A stretch of 64,000 nucleotides of DNA from Luteibacter mycovicinus (GCF_000745235.1 NZ_JQNL01000001.1:3900001-3964000), one strand, 5' to 3'. Positions 34,313 through 43,665 are shown, counted from the first letter of the stretch. Program-made: numbers and translations. Notes: a model not told the origin generated them from the sequence alone.

Positions 34313-35548
34313 TCAGAGAAGACTTTTGATGATGTGGAAGCCCGCGATGTACTCGCCGGCGATGGTGCCGACGCAGACCAGGAAGAAGTTGAGCAGGGTG
34401 CGGGCCACCCGATTCTTCCACCATCCGGTCCAGTGCGTGATGTCGTCACGCAGGTGTTCGAAGTCGAGCACGCGCGGCTTGCGGACCCACGCTTCGGCCA
34501 TGGCGCTGAAGGCGCCGGACGGGATGCCGGGCCGGAAAGGCTTGAGCGGACCGGCGATGAACGCGGCGATGATCGACAGCGGATGACCGCCCGCGATCAG
34601 GGCGCCGAGCGCGGAAAGGCCGCCTGTCAGCAGAATCCAGCTCTTCACGGCGTCGGCGCCCAGGCTCGGGCTGCGGTAGAAGGCGAAGCCGATGGCGGCG
34701 AAGATCGCGAGCACCACGCCTACGGCGACGATCTTCGGCCAGTGCGAGGCGGGTGGCGTGACAGCGAGGTCATCCGCCGTCGAACGGGCATCGCCCTGCT
34801 GATCGGCAAGCTGCCTGCTCATGCCCTTCAGGTGGCCGGCACCGATGACGACGAGCACCTTGCGCGATGGCGCGGCAGCATCCATCCGCTGGCCGTTTTC
34901 GCGCAGGCGCGCGGCCATGTATTCGTCGCGCTCGGCGATCAGTGCGCGGTAAAGCGGTGCCGAGCCCTGGGCGAAATCGCTGAAGGCGCTTTCGAGCAGA
35001 TCCGCCTGCTTCAGTTTCTCGATGTCTTCCTCGGGGATCTCCTCACGCTCGAACACGCTGCCGAGCATGCCGGCCATCAGGCCGAAGCGCTGGAAGAAAC
35101 CGACGCTGCGCCAGGCGCGCTTGAGCGTGGTGCCGACTTCGCGATCCACCAGCCACACCGGAAGGTTGCGCGCGTCGGCGCCGTCCATCGCGGCCTTCAT
35201 TTCCGCGCCCGGCTCGATGCCGTATTGCGCGGCGAGACGTTTCTGGAAGCCGCCGAGCACGAGGCTCGCGGCGACCATGCCGGCCTTGCCCTGACGGATG
35301 ACCTGGAACAGATCCATCTGCTTGAACGCTTCCGGATCGCGGATGCCATGCGCACGACTGGCGCACAGTTCCACCGCCACCGCGTCGAAGTGCTCCGTTT
35401 CCAGTAGCGCATCCACCGCCTGCACGCTGGCGCGTGACACGTGCGCCGTGCCGAGAATGACGTAGTCGACGCCGTCGCGCGTCATGCGCTCGATGGGTTG
35501 GCCTTCCAGGGCGGCGGGCAGGGTGACGTCGTTCTCGGCAGGAATCAT
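34313..35548 (-). CDS. TraB/PrgY-family membrane protein
   Basis: 411 aa. N-terminal TraB domain with the two invariant motifs YVILGTAHVSRASV and VVIGAGHLKGM, related to the TIKI/EreA metallo-hydrolase fold. The C-terminal third has membrane helices (IVAVGVVLAIFAAIGFAFY, ILLTGGLSALGALIAGGHPL, LLNFFLVCVGTIAGEYIAGF). PrgY in enterococci binds or degrades a peptide pheromone; the role in Gram-negatives is unknown. Lies 24 nt downstream of aguB, so it is in the same transcript. Confidence 0.85.
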   Translation of the reverse strand: MIPAENDVTLPAALEGQPIERMTRDGVDYVILGTAHVSRASVQAVDALLETEHFDAVAVELCASRAHGIRDPEAFKQMDLFQVIRQGKAGMVAASLVLGGFQKRLAAQYGIEPGAEMKAAMDGADARNLPVWLVDREVGTTLKRAWRSVGFFQRFGLMAGMLGSVFEREEIPEEDIEKLKQADLLESAFSDFAQGSAPLYRALIAERDEYMAARLRENGQRMDAAAPSRKVLVVIGAGHLKGMSRQLADQQGDARSTADDLAVTPPASHWPKIVAVGVVLAIFAAIGFAFYRSPSLGADAVKSWILLTGGLSALGALIAGGHPLSIIAAFIAGPLKPFRPGIPSGAFSAMAEAWVRKPRVLDFEHLRDDITHWTGWWKNRVARTLLNFFLVCVGTIAGEYIAGFHIIKSLL

Positions 35549-35572
35549 GCGCTCGGGTGTCCGTTGGATGTC

Positions 35573-36463
35573 TTAATCGCGAAAGCGCTTGGTGAGATCG
35601 GCATAGGCGTCGATACGACGGTCGCGCAGGAACGGCCAGATGCGGCGCACGTGCTCGCTGCGTTCCATGTCGACATCGACGATCAGCAGTTCACGACCGT
35701 CCGTACCGGCCTGGGCGAGGAACTCCCCCTGCGGACCGGCGACGAAGCTGGAGCCCCAGAACTGGATGCCGTTGCCGACGCTGGTCGGGTCCGCCTCGTA
35801 GCCCGTGCGGTTGCACGAGAGCAGGGGCAGGCCGTTGGCGACGGCATGGCCGCGCTGCACGGTGATCCATGCCTCGCGCTGACGCGCTTTTTCTTCGTCG
35901 GAGTCCTTCGGATCCCAGCCGATCGCAGTCGGGTAGAACAGGATATCGGCGCCGGCCAGCGCCATCAGGCGCGCGGCTTCGGGATACCACTGGTCCCAGC
36001 AGACGAGCACGCCGAGCTTGCCGACCGACGTCTGGATCGGATCGAAGCCCAGGTCGCCCGGCGTGAAGTAGAACTTCTCGTAGAACGCCGGATCGTCGGG
36101 GATGTGCATCTTGCGGTACTTGCCCGCGATGGCGGCCGAGCGATCGAAGACCACCGCGGTGTTGTGATACAGGCCGGTGGCGCGCTTCTCGAAGATCGAG
36201 GCGACGACGACGAGCCTGAGCTCTTCAGCAAGCTTGCCCAGGCGCTCGGTGCTCGGGCCGGGAATGGTCTCGGCGAGGTCGAACAGGTCGACGCTTTCGT
36301 GCTGGCAGAAGTACGGGCCGTTGTGCAGTTCCTGCAGCAGCACCAGCTCGACGCCGGCTCCGGCCGCGTCGCGCAGGGCCTGCTCGATCGCGTCGAGGTT
36401 GGCGTCGCGGCTGCCGCGGTCGGTTTCCTGGAGGAGGGCGACCTTGAGAGTCTTGCGGGACAT
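35573..36463 (-). CDS. aguB: N-carbamoylputrescine amidase
   Basis: 296 aa nitrilase-superfamily enzyme; converts N-carbamoylputrescine to putrescine, CO2 and ammonia. The Glu-Lys-Cys triad is visible in VELVLLQELHNGPYF, GKYRKMHIPDDP and LGVLVCWDQWYPEAARL. The AguB-specific FYEKFYFTPGDLGF and DSDEEKARQREAW stretches fit. Start ATG 36463 has AAGGAAG upstream. It follows aguA by 10 nt; together they complete arginine-decarboxylase-dependent putrescine synthesis. Confidence 0.94.
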   Translation of the reverse strand: MSRKTLKVALLQETDRGSRDANLDAIEQALRDAAGAGVELVLLQELHNGPYFCQHESVDLFDLAETIPGPSTERLGKLAEELRLVVVASIFEKRATGLYHNTAVVFDRSAAIAGKYRKMHIPDDPAFYEKFYFTPGDLGFDPIQTSVGKLGVLVCWDQWYPEAARLMALAGADILFYPTAIGWDPKDSDEEKARQREAWITVQRGHAVANGLPLLSCNRTGYEADPTSVGNGIQFWGSSFVAGPQGEFLAQAGTDGRELLIVDVDMERSEHVRRIWPFLRDRRIDAYADLTKRFRD

Positions 36464-36473
36464 GACTTCTTCC

Positions 36474-37520
36474 TTACTTGGCGATGGCGGCGGGCAGCTG
36501 CATGGTGATGCAATGCAGGCTTCCGTTCTGCCAGATCAACGGACGGCAAGGTACCTGGACGATCTCGCGGCCCGGATGGGCGAGGCCGATGATCCGTGCC
36601 GCTTCCGCGTCCACCGGATCGCCATACGCCGGCACGAGCACCGCGCCGTTGACGATCAGGTAGTTCGCATAGGACGCGGCCAGTCGACGACCATCGTCGA
36701 GGATCGGCTGCGCCCAGGGCAGCGGGTGCAACGGGTACGGCTTGCCATCCGGAGTGCGCAGTTCGGCGAGTTCCGAGGCCATCTGGCCCAGTTCCTCGAA
36801 GTGCGGGTCGCTGGCGTCGTCGCACGCCTGATACACGATGCCGCCGTCTTCGGAGAAGCGGGCCAGCGTGTCGATATGGGCGTCGGTGTCGTCGCCTTCA
36901 AGGTAACCGTGGTCCAGCCAGAGCACGCGGTTGGCGTGCAGCGTGGTGGCCAGCGTTTCGGTCATGGTTTCGCGCGACAGGTCCGGGTGACGCTGGTTGA
37001 GGCACTTCCACGTGGTGAGGATGGTGCCGCGACCGTCGCTCTCGATGCCGCCGCCTTCCAGCGCCCAGTCGATCCGCTTGTGCGGCAGACCGGACAGCAC
37101 GCCACGCTCGAGCAGGCCGGAGATCAGCGCGTCGTCCTGCTCGGCGCCGAACTTGCCGCCCCAGCCGGTGAAACGGTAATCGTTGAGCAGCACACCGTCG
37201 GGGCCGGTCAGCGTGATCGGGCCGGAGTCGCGCAGCCAGGTATCGTCGTAGGGCAGTTCGATGAAGTGCAGGCGCGACATGTCGGCGCCGGCCTGCCCGG
37301 TGAGCAGCCGTGCGCGTTCACGCAGCTCGTCATCGGCGACGATGACGTGCAGCGGTTCGAAGCGGGTCACGGCGGCGGCCAGCGCCACATAGGTGCTCTC
37401 GACCTCGGCCAGACGGTCGGCCCAGTCGGTATCCGCGTGCGGCCAGGCGATCAGAACGCCGGCCTGCGGCTCCCATTCGGCGGGCAGGCGATACGAAGTG
37501 CGGTCGGTCATGGCGGACAA
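36474..37520 (-). CDS. aguA: Agmatine deiminase
   Basis: 348 aa member of the guanidino-group-modifying superfamily; makes N-carbamoylputrescine from agmatine. Substrate and catalytic regions are readable: WLRDSGPITLTGPDG, DWALEGGGIESDGRGTIL, LWLDHGYLEGDDTDAHIDTL (His and Asp) and the C-terminal cysteine in NGSLHCITMQLPA. Length is normal. First gene of the aguA-aguB-TraB transcript. Confidence 0.94.
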   Translation of the reverse strand: MSAMTDRTSYRLPAEWEPQAGVLIAWPHADTDWADRLAEVESTYVALAAAVTRFEPLHVIVADDELRERARLLTGQAGADMSRLHFIELPYDDTWLRDSGPITLTGPDGVLLNDYRFTGWGGKFGAEQDDALISGLLERGVLSGLPHKRIDWALEGGGIESDGRGTILTTWKCLNQRHPDLSRETMTETLATTLHANRVLWLDHGYLEGDDTDAHIDTLARFSEDGGIVYQACDDASDPHFEELGQMASELAELRTPDGKPYPLHPLPWAQPILDDGRRLAASYANYLIVNGAVLVPAYGDPVDAEAARIIGLAHPGREIVQVPCRPLIWQNGSLHCITMQLPAAIAK

Positions 37521-37583
37521 CGGGGCAGCAAAGGAAGCCGGCTATTGTAGGGCTTCCTCGTTACCGCTGCTGTAATCCGCCGG

Positions 37584-37925
37584 TTACCTGGCGGCTTGCG
37601 GATTCAGGTTGTTGCCGGCAGGCGTATTGAGCACCGTGTGGACCACGTGGCTGCGCTCGAAATAGACGATGTAGCCCGGGTACATCCAGCGGTTGATGAC
37701 CGGCTGCTTCGCACTGCCGCCGCCGCGCGAGTCGAGTCTGGACGTCGGCGCGCCGAACTGGCGTTCCACCTGGGCCATGCTCATGCCCTTCCTGGGCAGG
37801 TTCATGGCCTGCTCCTGCTGGACGCGGTTGACCAGCAGGCTGTCGCCCGCGTGAGCGGCCGGGACCATGGCGGCGGACACGAGCGCCAGGGCGATCGCGG
37901 TGAAAACAGGCTTGAAGGTGTTCAT
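37584..37925 (-). CDS. Small exported SmpA/BamE-like protein
   Basis: 113 aa. Start ATG 37925 gives a signal peptide (MNTFKPVFTAIALALVSAAM, cut near AHA). The mature part has NLPRKGMSMAQVERQFGAPT followed by INRWMYPGYIVYFERSHVVH, the BamE/SmpA arrangement of a helix pair against a small sheet. There is no lipobox, so it is periplasmic rather than a lipoprotein. Not BamE itself; probably a free-standing envelope-stress relative. Confidence 0.78.
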   Translation of the reverse strand: MNTFKPVFTAIALALVSAAMVPAAHAGDSLLVNRVQQEQAMNLPRKGMSMAQVERQFGAPTSRLDSRGGGSAKQPVINRWMYPGYIVYFERSHVVHTVLNTPAGNNLNPQAAR

Positions 37926-38101
37926 GATGGCTCCGTCGCGCTCCCCATGCGGCGCAGGACGTCGTTTTAACAGATCGCCTTCACCCACGCCATGGGGCGC
38001 GCCGCGCCGCCTTCACGGCTGTGTGCTGCGTCGCGTTTCCGGACGCGGGCAGGGCGGGGCAGTTATCATGGACGGTCGCTAGCCGCCAGTCTTCCCAATC
38101 C

Positions 38102-39991
38102 ATGATCTCGTTTCGCAATCTTGCCCTTCGCCGGGGCAGCCGCACCCTGCTGTCGCAGATGGACCTCACCATCCAGAGTGGATGGAGCCTGGGTGTCATC
38201 GGCCGTAACGGCTGTGGCAAATCCACCCTGTTCGCCGCCCTCAAGGGCGAGCTGGAGCCGGAGGTGGGCGAGCTGGACATGCCTTCCAGGGTCCGGCTGG
38301 CGTCCGTCTCGCAGGAGACTCCGTCGCTGCCCGATCCCGCCATCGACTACGTGCTGGGTGGCGACGTCGAGGTCGCCGCGGCACTCAAGGCCGAAGCCGA
38401 GGCCTATGACCGCGAAGACTACGAGGCCGCCGCCGTGGCCAACCACCGTATCGAGGAACTCAACGGCTACGACGCACGTGCCCGCGCCGGTCGCCTTATG
38501 CATGGCCTGGGTTTCAGTCCGGAAACCCACGAGCGCGCCGTGTCCTCCTTCTCCGGCGGCTGGCGCGTGCGCCTCAACCTGGCTCGCGCGCTGATGGCGC
38601 CGTCCGACCTGCTGCTGCTCGATGAGCCGACCAACCATCTGGATCTGGACGCGGTGCTGTGGCTGGAAGAATGGCTGCGCCGCTACCCGGGCACGCTGCT
38701 GATCATCTCGCACGATCGCGAATTCCTCGACGGCGTGATCTCGCACACCATGCATCTGCATGACGGCACGGCCAAGCTCTACACCGGCAACTACACCGCG
38801 TTCGAACGCCAGCGTGCCGAGCATCTGCGTCAGCAGCAGATCGCGCATGTGCGCGAACAGGCCGAGCGCGCTCACCTGCAATCCTTCATCGACCGCTTCA
38901 AGGCCAAGGCCAGCAAGGCCAAGCAGGCGCAGTCGCGCATGAAGCGCCTTGAAAAGCTGGCCGGTACCGAAGCGGTGCGCGCCGAGCGCAGCTTCAGCTT
39001 CTCGTTCCCGGCGCCGGATCGTCTGCCCACGTCGATGCTTCAGCTCGATCACATCGACGCAGGCTACGGCGATCACGTGGTGTTGCGCGACGTCGCCTTC
39101 GGTCTCGAGTCGGGCGACCGCATCGGCCTGCTCGGTCCGAACGGCGCCGGTAAATCCACGATGGTGAAGTCGCTGGTCGGCGAACTGGAACCGTTGAAGG
39201 GCGAGCGGTCCTTCCACAAGGACATGAAGATCGGCTACTTCGCCCAGCACACGGTCGAAAGCCTGCACGAAGGCTGGAGCGCGTTCGATCACCTGCAGGA
39301 AAAGGCACCCACTGCCGGTCAGCAGGCATTGCGCGATTACCTGGGTACGTGGAACTTCCCCGCCGACCGCGTCTTCGAGCCGGTAGATGCGTTCTCCGGT
39401 GGCGAGCGCGCGCGTCTCGCGCTTGCGCTGATCGCGTGGGACAAGCCGAACCTGCTGCTGCTCGACGAACCGACCAACCATCTCGACCTCGACATGCGCG
39501 AAGCGCTGGCCGATGCGCTGTCTGGCTTCGACGGTGCGCTGGTGCTGGTGTCCCATGACCGCCATCTGCTCGGCATGGTCTGCGACGAGTTCTGGCGCGT
39601 GGCCGACGGCGACGTCGAAGCCTTCGATGGCGATCTCGACGATTACGCCAAATGGTTGCGCACGCGCGCCACCACGCGCAAGACCGCCGCCGTCGCCTCG
39701 GCCGCACCGGAAGCGCCGATCCAGGCCTCGGCCAAGGAAAAGCGCAAGCTCAGCGCCGAAGAGCGCGAGAAGGAAAAGCCGCTGCGCGCCCGGGTGAAGA
39801 AGATCGAGACCCTCATCGCCACGATGGACAAGGAGCTCACCGCGATCGAAAGCCAGCTCGCCGACCCCAGGGTCTACGACGGCCCGACCGCGGAGATGAT
39901 GAAGCTCAGCCAGCGGCAGTCCGCGTTGCGCGGCGAAAAGGAAACCCTCGAGCTCGAATGGCTCGGCATCCTGGAACAGATCGAGGAGTAA
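38102..39991 (+). CDS. ABC-F family ATPase (YheS-like)
   Basis: 629 aa with two nucleotide-binding domains and no membrane helices. Walker A motifs GRNGCGKST and GPNGAGKST, signatures SGGWR and SGGER, and two LLLLDEPTNHLDLD Walker B blocks are intact. The linker between domains (residues ~240-300) is the charged P-site-tRNA interaction motif helix pair (HLQSFIDRFKAKASKAKQAQ), and a C-terminal coiled coil follows. ABC-F proteins act on the ribosome. Start ATG 38102; the upstream extension is rejected. The rpfE-like gene starts 2 nt after its stop. Confidence 0.9.
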   Translation: MISFRNLALRRGSRTLLSQMDLTIQSGWSLGVIGRNGCGKSTLFAALKGELEPEVGELDMPSRVRLASVSQETPSLPDPAIDYVLGGDVEVAAALKAEAEAYDREDYEAAAVANHRIEELNGYDARARAGRLMHGLGFSPETHERAVSSFSGGWRVRLNLARALMAPSDLLLLDEPTNHLDLDAVLWLEEWLRRYPGTLLIISHDREFLDGVISHTMHLHDGTAKLYTGNYTAFERQRAEHLRQQQIAHVREQAERAHLQSFIDRFKAKASKAKQAQSRMKRLEKLAGTEAVRAERSFSFSFPAPDRLPTSMLQLDHIDAGYGDHVVLRDVAFGLESGDRIGLLGPNGAGKSTMVKSLVGELEPLKGERSFHKDMKIGYFAQHTVESLHEGWSAFDHLQEKAPTAGQQALRDYLGTWNFPADRVFEPVDAFSGGERARLALALIAWDKPNLLLLDEPTNHLDLDMREALADALSGFDGALVLVSHDRHLLGMVCDEFWRVADGDVEAFDGDLDDYAKWLRTRATTRKTAAVASAAPEAPIQASAKEKRKLSAEEREKEKPLRARVKKIETLIATMDKELTAIESQLADPRVYDGPTAEMMKLSQRQSALRGEKETLELEWLGILEQIEE

Positions 39992-39993
39992 GC

Positions 39994-40968
39994 ATGGCCG
40001 CCGTCCTCAACGTCCTGTTGCCGGGACGCGACAAACTCGCCCACATCGCGCCGTTCGCCGCCTGGATGGCGCGCGGCACGACGTTGCCGGCGGCGTTGCC
40101 CGGTTATATGGTCGCGATGGCCGAGCACTTCCGCTGGCCCGGCGGCGCACTTCCGGCTGCGGCGGTCATCCGTCAGTCGGTCGCGGGCGACTCGGGCGAC
40201 GCGCTGTGGTTGTCCGCCGATCCCGCCTGGGTGCAGCCCGAACTGAGCGGGGCGCGGCTGCTCGCCTGCGGCAACCTCGGCCTCACGGTGGAGGAGTCCG
40301 CGAGCCTCGTCGCCGCGCTGGCCGAGACCTTCGAAGCGGAAGGCATGAGCCTGCACGTCGGTGACGCACAGCACTGGCAGCTGCGTCTGCCCAGCTATAT
40401 CGACGTACCCGCCTTCCCCGAGCCGGAAGAAGCCCTCGGCGCCGACCTGTTCGAGCAACTGCCCAAAGGCGAGGCTGGTCGTCGCTGGCGCGCCCTGATC
40501 AACGAAGCGCAGGTCGTCCTGCACAACCACCCGGTCAACCGGTCGCGTGCCTCGCGCCACCTGCCGCCCGTCAACAGCGTCTGGCTGTGGGGCGCCGGCG
40601 TCCTCCCCGACTGGGTCGAATGCGGCCTCAGCCGCATCTACAGCGACGACCTCCTGCCCTGGGCCCTCGGCCACAAAGCCAACGTCGACGTCCAGGCCCG
40701 CACTGCCTTTCCTGCAGGTCCCGGGCCCGCTCCTGCAGGAGCCAGCCTGCTGGCGAAGGGTGCTGGCGACGGCACAACCCACGCAGCACTTTCCCCCTAT
40801 ACCCTGCTGGACCTCCAGGACACCCAGCCCCACGACTTCGACCAGACCTGGTGGCCCGCCCTGGAAACCCACCTGACCGAAGGCACCGAACTCCGCCTCG
40901 CCTTCGCCGACGGCCTCCGCGTGGTCCTGAAGAAGAACCACCGCCTGCGCTTCTGGCGCAAGGCATGA
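39994..40968 (+). CDS. RpfE-like regulatory protein / phosphoglycerate-mutase-like
   Basis: 324 aa. Directly upstream of recJ (4-nt overlap, ATGA), as rpfE is in Xanthomonas. The protein has the LLPGRDKLAHIAPF start, the WQLRLPSYIDVPAFPEPEEA block and LHNHPVNRSRASRHLPPVNSVWLWGAGVLP (given by parts LHNHPVNRSRA and SVWLWGAG), the family core. The biochemical role is not established. Odd feature: residues ~240-262 (PAGPGPAPAGASLLAKGAG) are encoded by a REP-like sequence that reads through in frame. Confidence 0.8.
   Translation: MAAVLNVLLPGRDKLAHIAPFAAWMARGTTLPAALPGYMVAMAEHFRWPGGALPAAAVIRQSVAGDSGDALWLSADPAWVQPELSGARLLACGNLGLTVEESASLVAALAETFEAEGMSLHVGDAQHWQLRLPSYIDVPAFPEPEEALGADLFEQLPKGEAGRRWRALINEAQVVLHNHPVNRSRASRHLPPVNSVWLWGAGVLPDWVECGLSRIYSDDLLPWALGHKANVDVQARTAFPAGPGPAPAGASLLAKGAGDGTTHAALSPYTLLDLQDTQPHDFDQTWWPALETHLTEGTELRLAFADGLRVVLKKNHRLRFWRKA
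40734..40756 (+). repeat. REP-like sequence inside the rpfE-like reading frame
   Basis: TGCAGGAGCCAGCC then TGCTGGCGA is the same palindromic layout as the intergenic GTAGGAGCGCGCC units (head, GGAG, then a GC-rich dyad). It encodes PAGASLLAK in frame. A second CCTGCAGG lies at 40711-40718. Confidence 0.68.
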
Positions 40969-42674
40969 CGACCCGCGTCTGGCGACAACGCATCGCCACC
41001 GCCGCACCCAGCGGCTGGCCCGCGCACATCCATCCCGTGATCCAGCGTATCTACGCCGCACGCGGCGTAAGCACCCCTGACGGCGCCGAGCATCGCCTCG
41101 CGCGGCTCCTGTCGCCCAGCCTGCTCGGTGGCATGGATCGCGCCGTCGCCGTACTGATGGACGCCATCGCCAGCGACAAGCGCATTGTCGTCGCCGGCGA
41201 TTACGACTGCGATGGCGCGACGGGCACGGCGGTCGCCGTGCGCGGCCTCCACCTGCTCGGTGCGAAACACGTCGCCCATGTCGTGCCCAATCGCTTCGTC
41301 CACGGTTATGGCCTCAGCGAAGCGCTGGTCGAATCGTTGCAACCGTCACCGGACCTGATCGTTACCGTCGATAACGGCGTGGCCAGTGTCGCCGGTGTCG
41401 CGGCCGCGCGAGCGCGTGGTATCGGCGTACTGATCACCGACCATCACCTGCCGGGCGATACCTTGCCCGATGCCGATGCGATGGTGAATCCGAACCTCGA
41501 TGGCGATGGTTTTCCGAGCAAGGCCCTGGCGGGCGTCGGCGTCATGTTCTACCTGCTGCTGGCGTTACGCGCATCGATGCGTGACGCCGGGCAGTTTCCG
41601 AACGGCGAACCCGACCTCAGCGCGCTGCTCGATCTGGTCGCGCTCGGCACGGTGGCCGATCTGGTGCCGCTGGATTTCAATAACCGCGTACTGGTCGAAG
41701 CCGGCCTGAAGCGCATGCGCGCGGGCAAGGCATGCGCGGGTGTCACCGCGTTGATCGAAGCCAGTGGCCGATCGCTGTCCACCATCGCCGCGACCGATCT
41801 CGCGTTCGCCATCGGCCCGCGCCTCAACGCCGCCGGCCGACTGGAAGACATGTCGCTAGGCGTCGCCTGTCTGCTCACCGATGACGTCGGCATCGCGCGT
41901 CGTTACGCGGAACAGCTTTCGGCCATCAATCAGGAACGCCGCGAGATGCAGGCGGGCATGGTCGACGAAGCCGAGCGCATGGTCTCGCTGGCGAAACATG
42001 TCGATGCGGTGGGCGTGGCGTTGTTCGACGAAGGCTGGCATCCCGGCATCGTCGGTCTCGTCGCCTCGAAGTTGAAAGAGAAGCTGCATCGCCCCGTGCT
42101 GGCGTTCGCGCCGGCCGGCGACGACACGGATGAGCTGCGCGGTTCGGCACGATCGATTCCCGGGTTCCACATCCGCGATGCGCTGGCCGAGATCGACGCG
42201 AAGCATCCGGGTCTGATCCTGCGCTTCGGCGGCCATGCGATGGCGGCAGGCCTGAGCATGCAGGCGCGCGACTTCGAGCGCTTCGCCGCCGCGTTCGACG
42301 CGATCGCCCGCAAGCATCTCGACGACGATCATCTGCAGGCACTCGTGCACACCGATGGTGAACTCGACTACCGTGACCACACACTCGATCTGGCGAAGCA
42401 GCTTCGGCACGCCGGGCCGTGGGGGCAGGCGTTTCCGCCGCCGGTGTTCGAGGCGCGCTTCGAATGCGCGTCATGGAAGCCGATGGGCAGCCGGCATCTG
42501 CGTTTGCAGCTGCGCCACACGCAGGGCGGTGCACCGCTGGATGCGGTGATGTTCAACTGCTATGACGGTACGCCGCCACCCGCGCGGATGCGTGTCGCCT
42601 ACGAACTGTCCGTCAACGACTGGCAGGGCAGGGAGAGTGTTCGGTTGCTGGTGACGCATCTCGAGGCGATTTGA
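40965..42674 (+). CDS. recJ: Single-stranded-DNA exonuclease RecJ
   Basis: 569 aa 5'-3' exonuclease in recombination and mismatch repair. DHH-family motifs are visible: VVAGDYDCDGATGTAVAV, LITDHHLPGD, FAIGPRLNAAGRL, and DHHA1 motifs RFGGHAMAAGLSM. The C-terminal beta domain (FECASWKPMGSRHLRLQLRH) matches the OB-like part. Start ATG 40965 overlaps the rpfE-like stop; the longer frame from 40587 is antisense-free shadow of that gene. Length agrees with E. coli RecJ (577 aa). Confidence 0.95.
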   Translation: MTTRVWRQRIATAAPSGWPAHIHPVIQRIYAARGVSTPDGAEHRLARLLSPSLLGGMDRAVAVLMDAIASDKRIVVAGDYDCDGATGTAVAVRGLHLLGAKHVAHVVPNRFVHGYGLSEALVESLQPSPDLIVTVDNGVASVAGVAAARARGIGVLITDHHLPGDTLPDADAMVNPNLDGDGFPSKALAGVGVMFYLLLALRASMRDAGQFPNGEPDLSALLDLVALGTVADLVPLDFNNRVLVEAGLKRMRAGKACAGVTALIEASGRSLSTIAATDLAFAIGPRLNAAGRLEDMSLGVACLLTDDVGIARRYAEQLSAINQERREMQAGMVDEAERMVSLAKHVDAVGVALFDEGWHPGIVGLVASKLKEKLHRPVLAFAPAGDDTDELRGSARSIPGFHIRDALAEIDAKHPGLILRFGGHAMAAGLSMQARDFERFAAAFDAIARKHLDDDHLQALVHTDGELDYRDHTLDLAKQLRHAGPWGQAFPPPVFEARFECASWKPMGSRHLRLQLRHTQGGAPLDAVMFNCYDGTPPPARMRVAYELSVNDWQGRESVRLLVTHLEAI

Positions 42675-42786
42675 CGGCAACGTCGCGACCATTTGCCTGC
42701 CTTTGGCTGCGTCTGGCTGCGTCGACCGGAAGAGCACGTCGCCATGTTCCGGCAGACTGACCCGGGACCTCGCGCACTCAACCACT

Positions 42787-42808
42787 TGCCTGAACAACCT
42801 CAGGCAAA
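42787..42808. promoter_or_regulatory. Perfect inverted repeat TTGCCTGA-N6-TCAGGCAA
   Basis: 8-bp arms at 42787-42794 and 42801-42808, between recJ and the gene at 42860, with no U-tract on either side. More like a dimeric-regulator operator than a terminator; the regulated gene would be 42860. Confidence 0.45.
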
Positions 42809-42859
42809 CCTGCCGTCCCGTCCACATCTATGCGACGGCCCCCACCTAATCTCGGCCCC

Positions 42860-43207
42860 ATGGCCAAGGTGAACTGGGTACAGATGGGCGAACGGCAGTA
42901 CGCGATCCTGGAAGGGACCTCGCGGGCCTTCGCACGGGTCAGCCCGAAGGATGGCCGCTGGGTGGTCCGCTGGCGCTACGGGCCTCGCGGCGGGCAGGGC
43001 GCGACGCTACGGGGCGTCTCCCTCATGCAGCGCATGGTGATGCGCTGGGCCGAACATAACGAGGCCCGGCTGCGGAAACTGATCCCGCCGCCGGTCCGGG
43101 CCTACGGGCCGCCCAGCGAGGCGGAACGGTATTTCTACGACGCCATCTGGCCCGGCTACGTGCCGGCTTCACGCCGGCCGAGGCGGGAGGGGCGGGAGCA
43201 CTATTGA
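42860..43207 (+). CDS. Hypothetical basic protein
   Basis: 115 aa. Start ATG 42860 (MAKVNWVQMGERQYAILEGT). The first half looks like a small beta domain ending KDGRWVVRWRYGPRGG; the second half is helical and basic (MVMRWAEHNEARLRKLIP). A Tyr-rich motif YFYDAIWPGYVPASRRPRRE closes it. No family recognised. Confidence 0.62.
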   Translation: MAKVNWVQMGERQYAILEGTSRAFARVSPKDGRWVVRWRYGPRGGQGATLRGVSLMQRMVMRWAEHNEARLRKLIPPPVRAYGPPSEAERYFYDAIWPGYVPASRRPRREGREHY

Positions 43208-43271
43208 GCCAGGGCCCCATCCCCCACACATAGGGTGCATCCCCAACCCGTCTTTCGAGCAGGTGGCACCC

Positions 43272-43613
43272 ATGTCCCCCGAGCGTTTCGTACTCGCTCT
43301 CCAGAACACCGTGGTCCGCGACAACCTCGCGGTCTACTCCGAGCTGTTCCGCAGCACCCCCGTGGAGATGGCGGTGGACCCGCACTGGGTGCGCGCGCTC
43401 GAACTGTTCAACGGGCTGGACGAGGACAACAAGGAGGTCTTCCTTCAGGTGATCTGCCACACGATGATCGATACGACGGCTAACCTGCTGGGTATCGTCG
43501 ACGGGTGTTGCCCGGTTTCCGGGATCGAGGGGGACGTGACGCTTTGTGTGGACGGGAAGCCGATCGGCGGGGAGTTGCAGGAGTTGTTTCTGGAGCTTAA
43601 CGAAGCGGGCTGA
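43272..43613 (+). CDS. Hypothetical acidic protein
   Basis: 113 aa. ATG 43272 lies 8 nt after GAGCAGG; a GTG at 43263 is a weaker alternative. All-helical N-terminal part (ERFVLALQNTVVRDNLAVYS, then NKEVFLQVICHTMIDTTANL) followed by a short strand pair (GDVTLCVDGKPIGGELQEL). Unknown function. Confidence 0.68.
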   Translation: MSPERFVLALQNTVVRDNLAVYSELFRSTPVEMAVDPHWVRALELFNGLDEDNKEVFLQVICHTMIDTTANLLGIVDGCCPVSGIEGDVTLCVDGKPIGGELQELFLELNEAG

Positions 43614-43665
43614 CGCGCCTTTCCATCACTGGCACACTCGGACCTCGTTCGAATCAAGGTCCACC

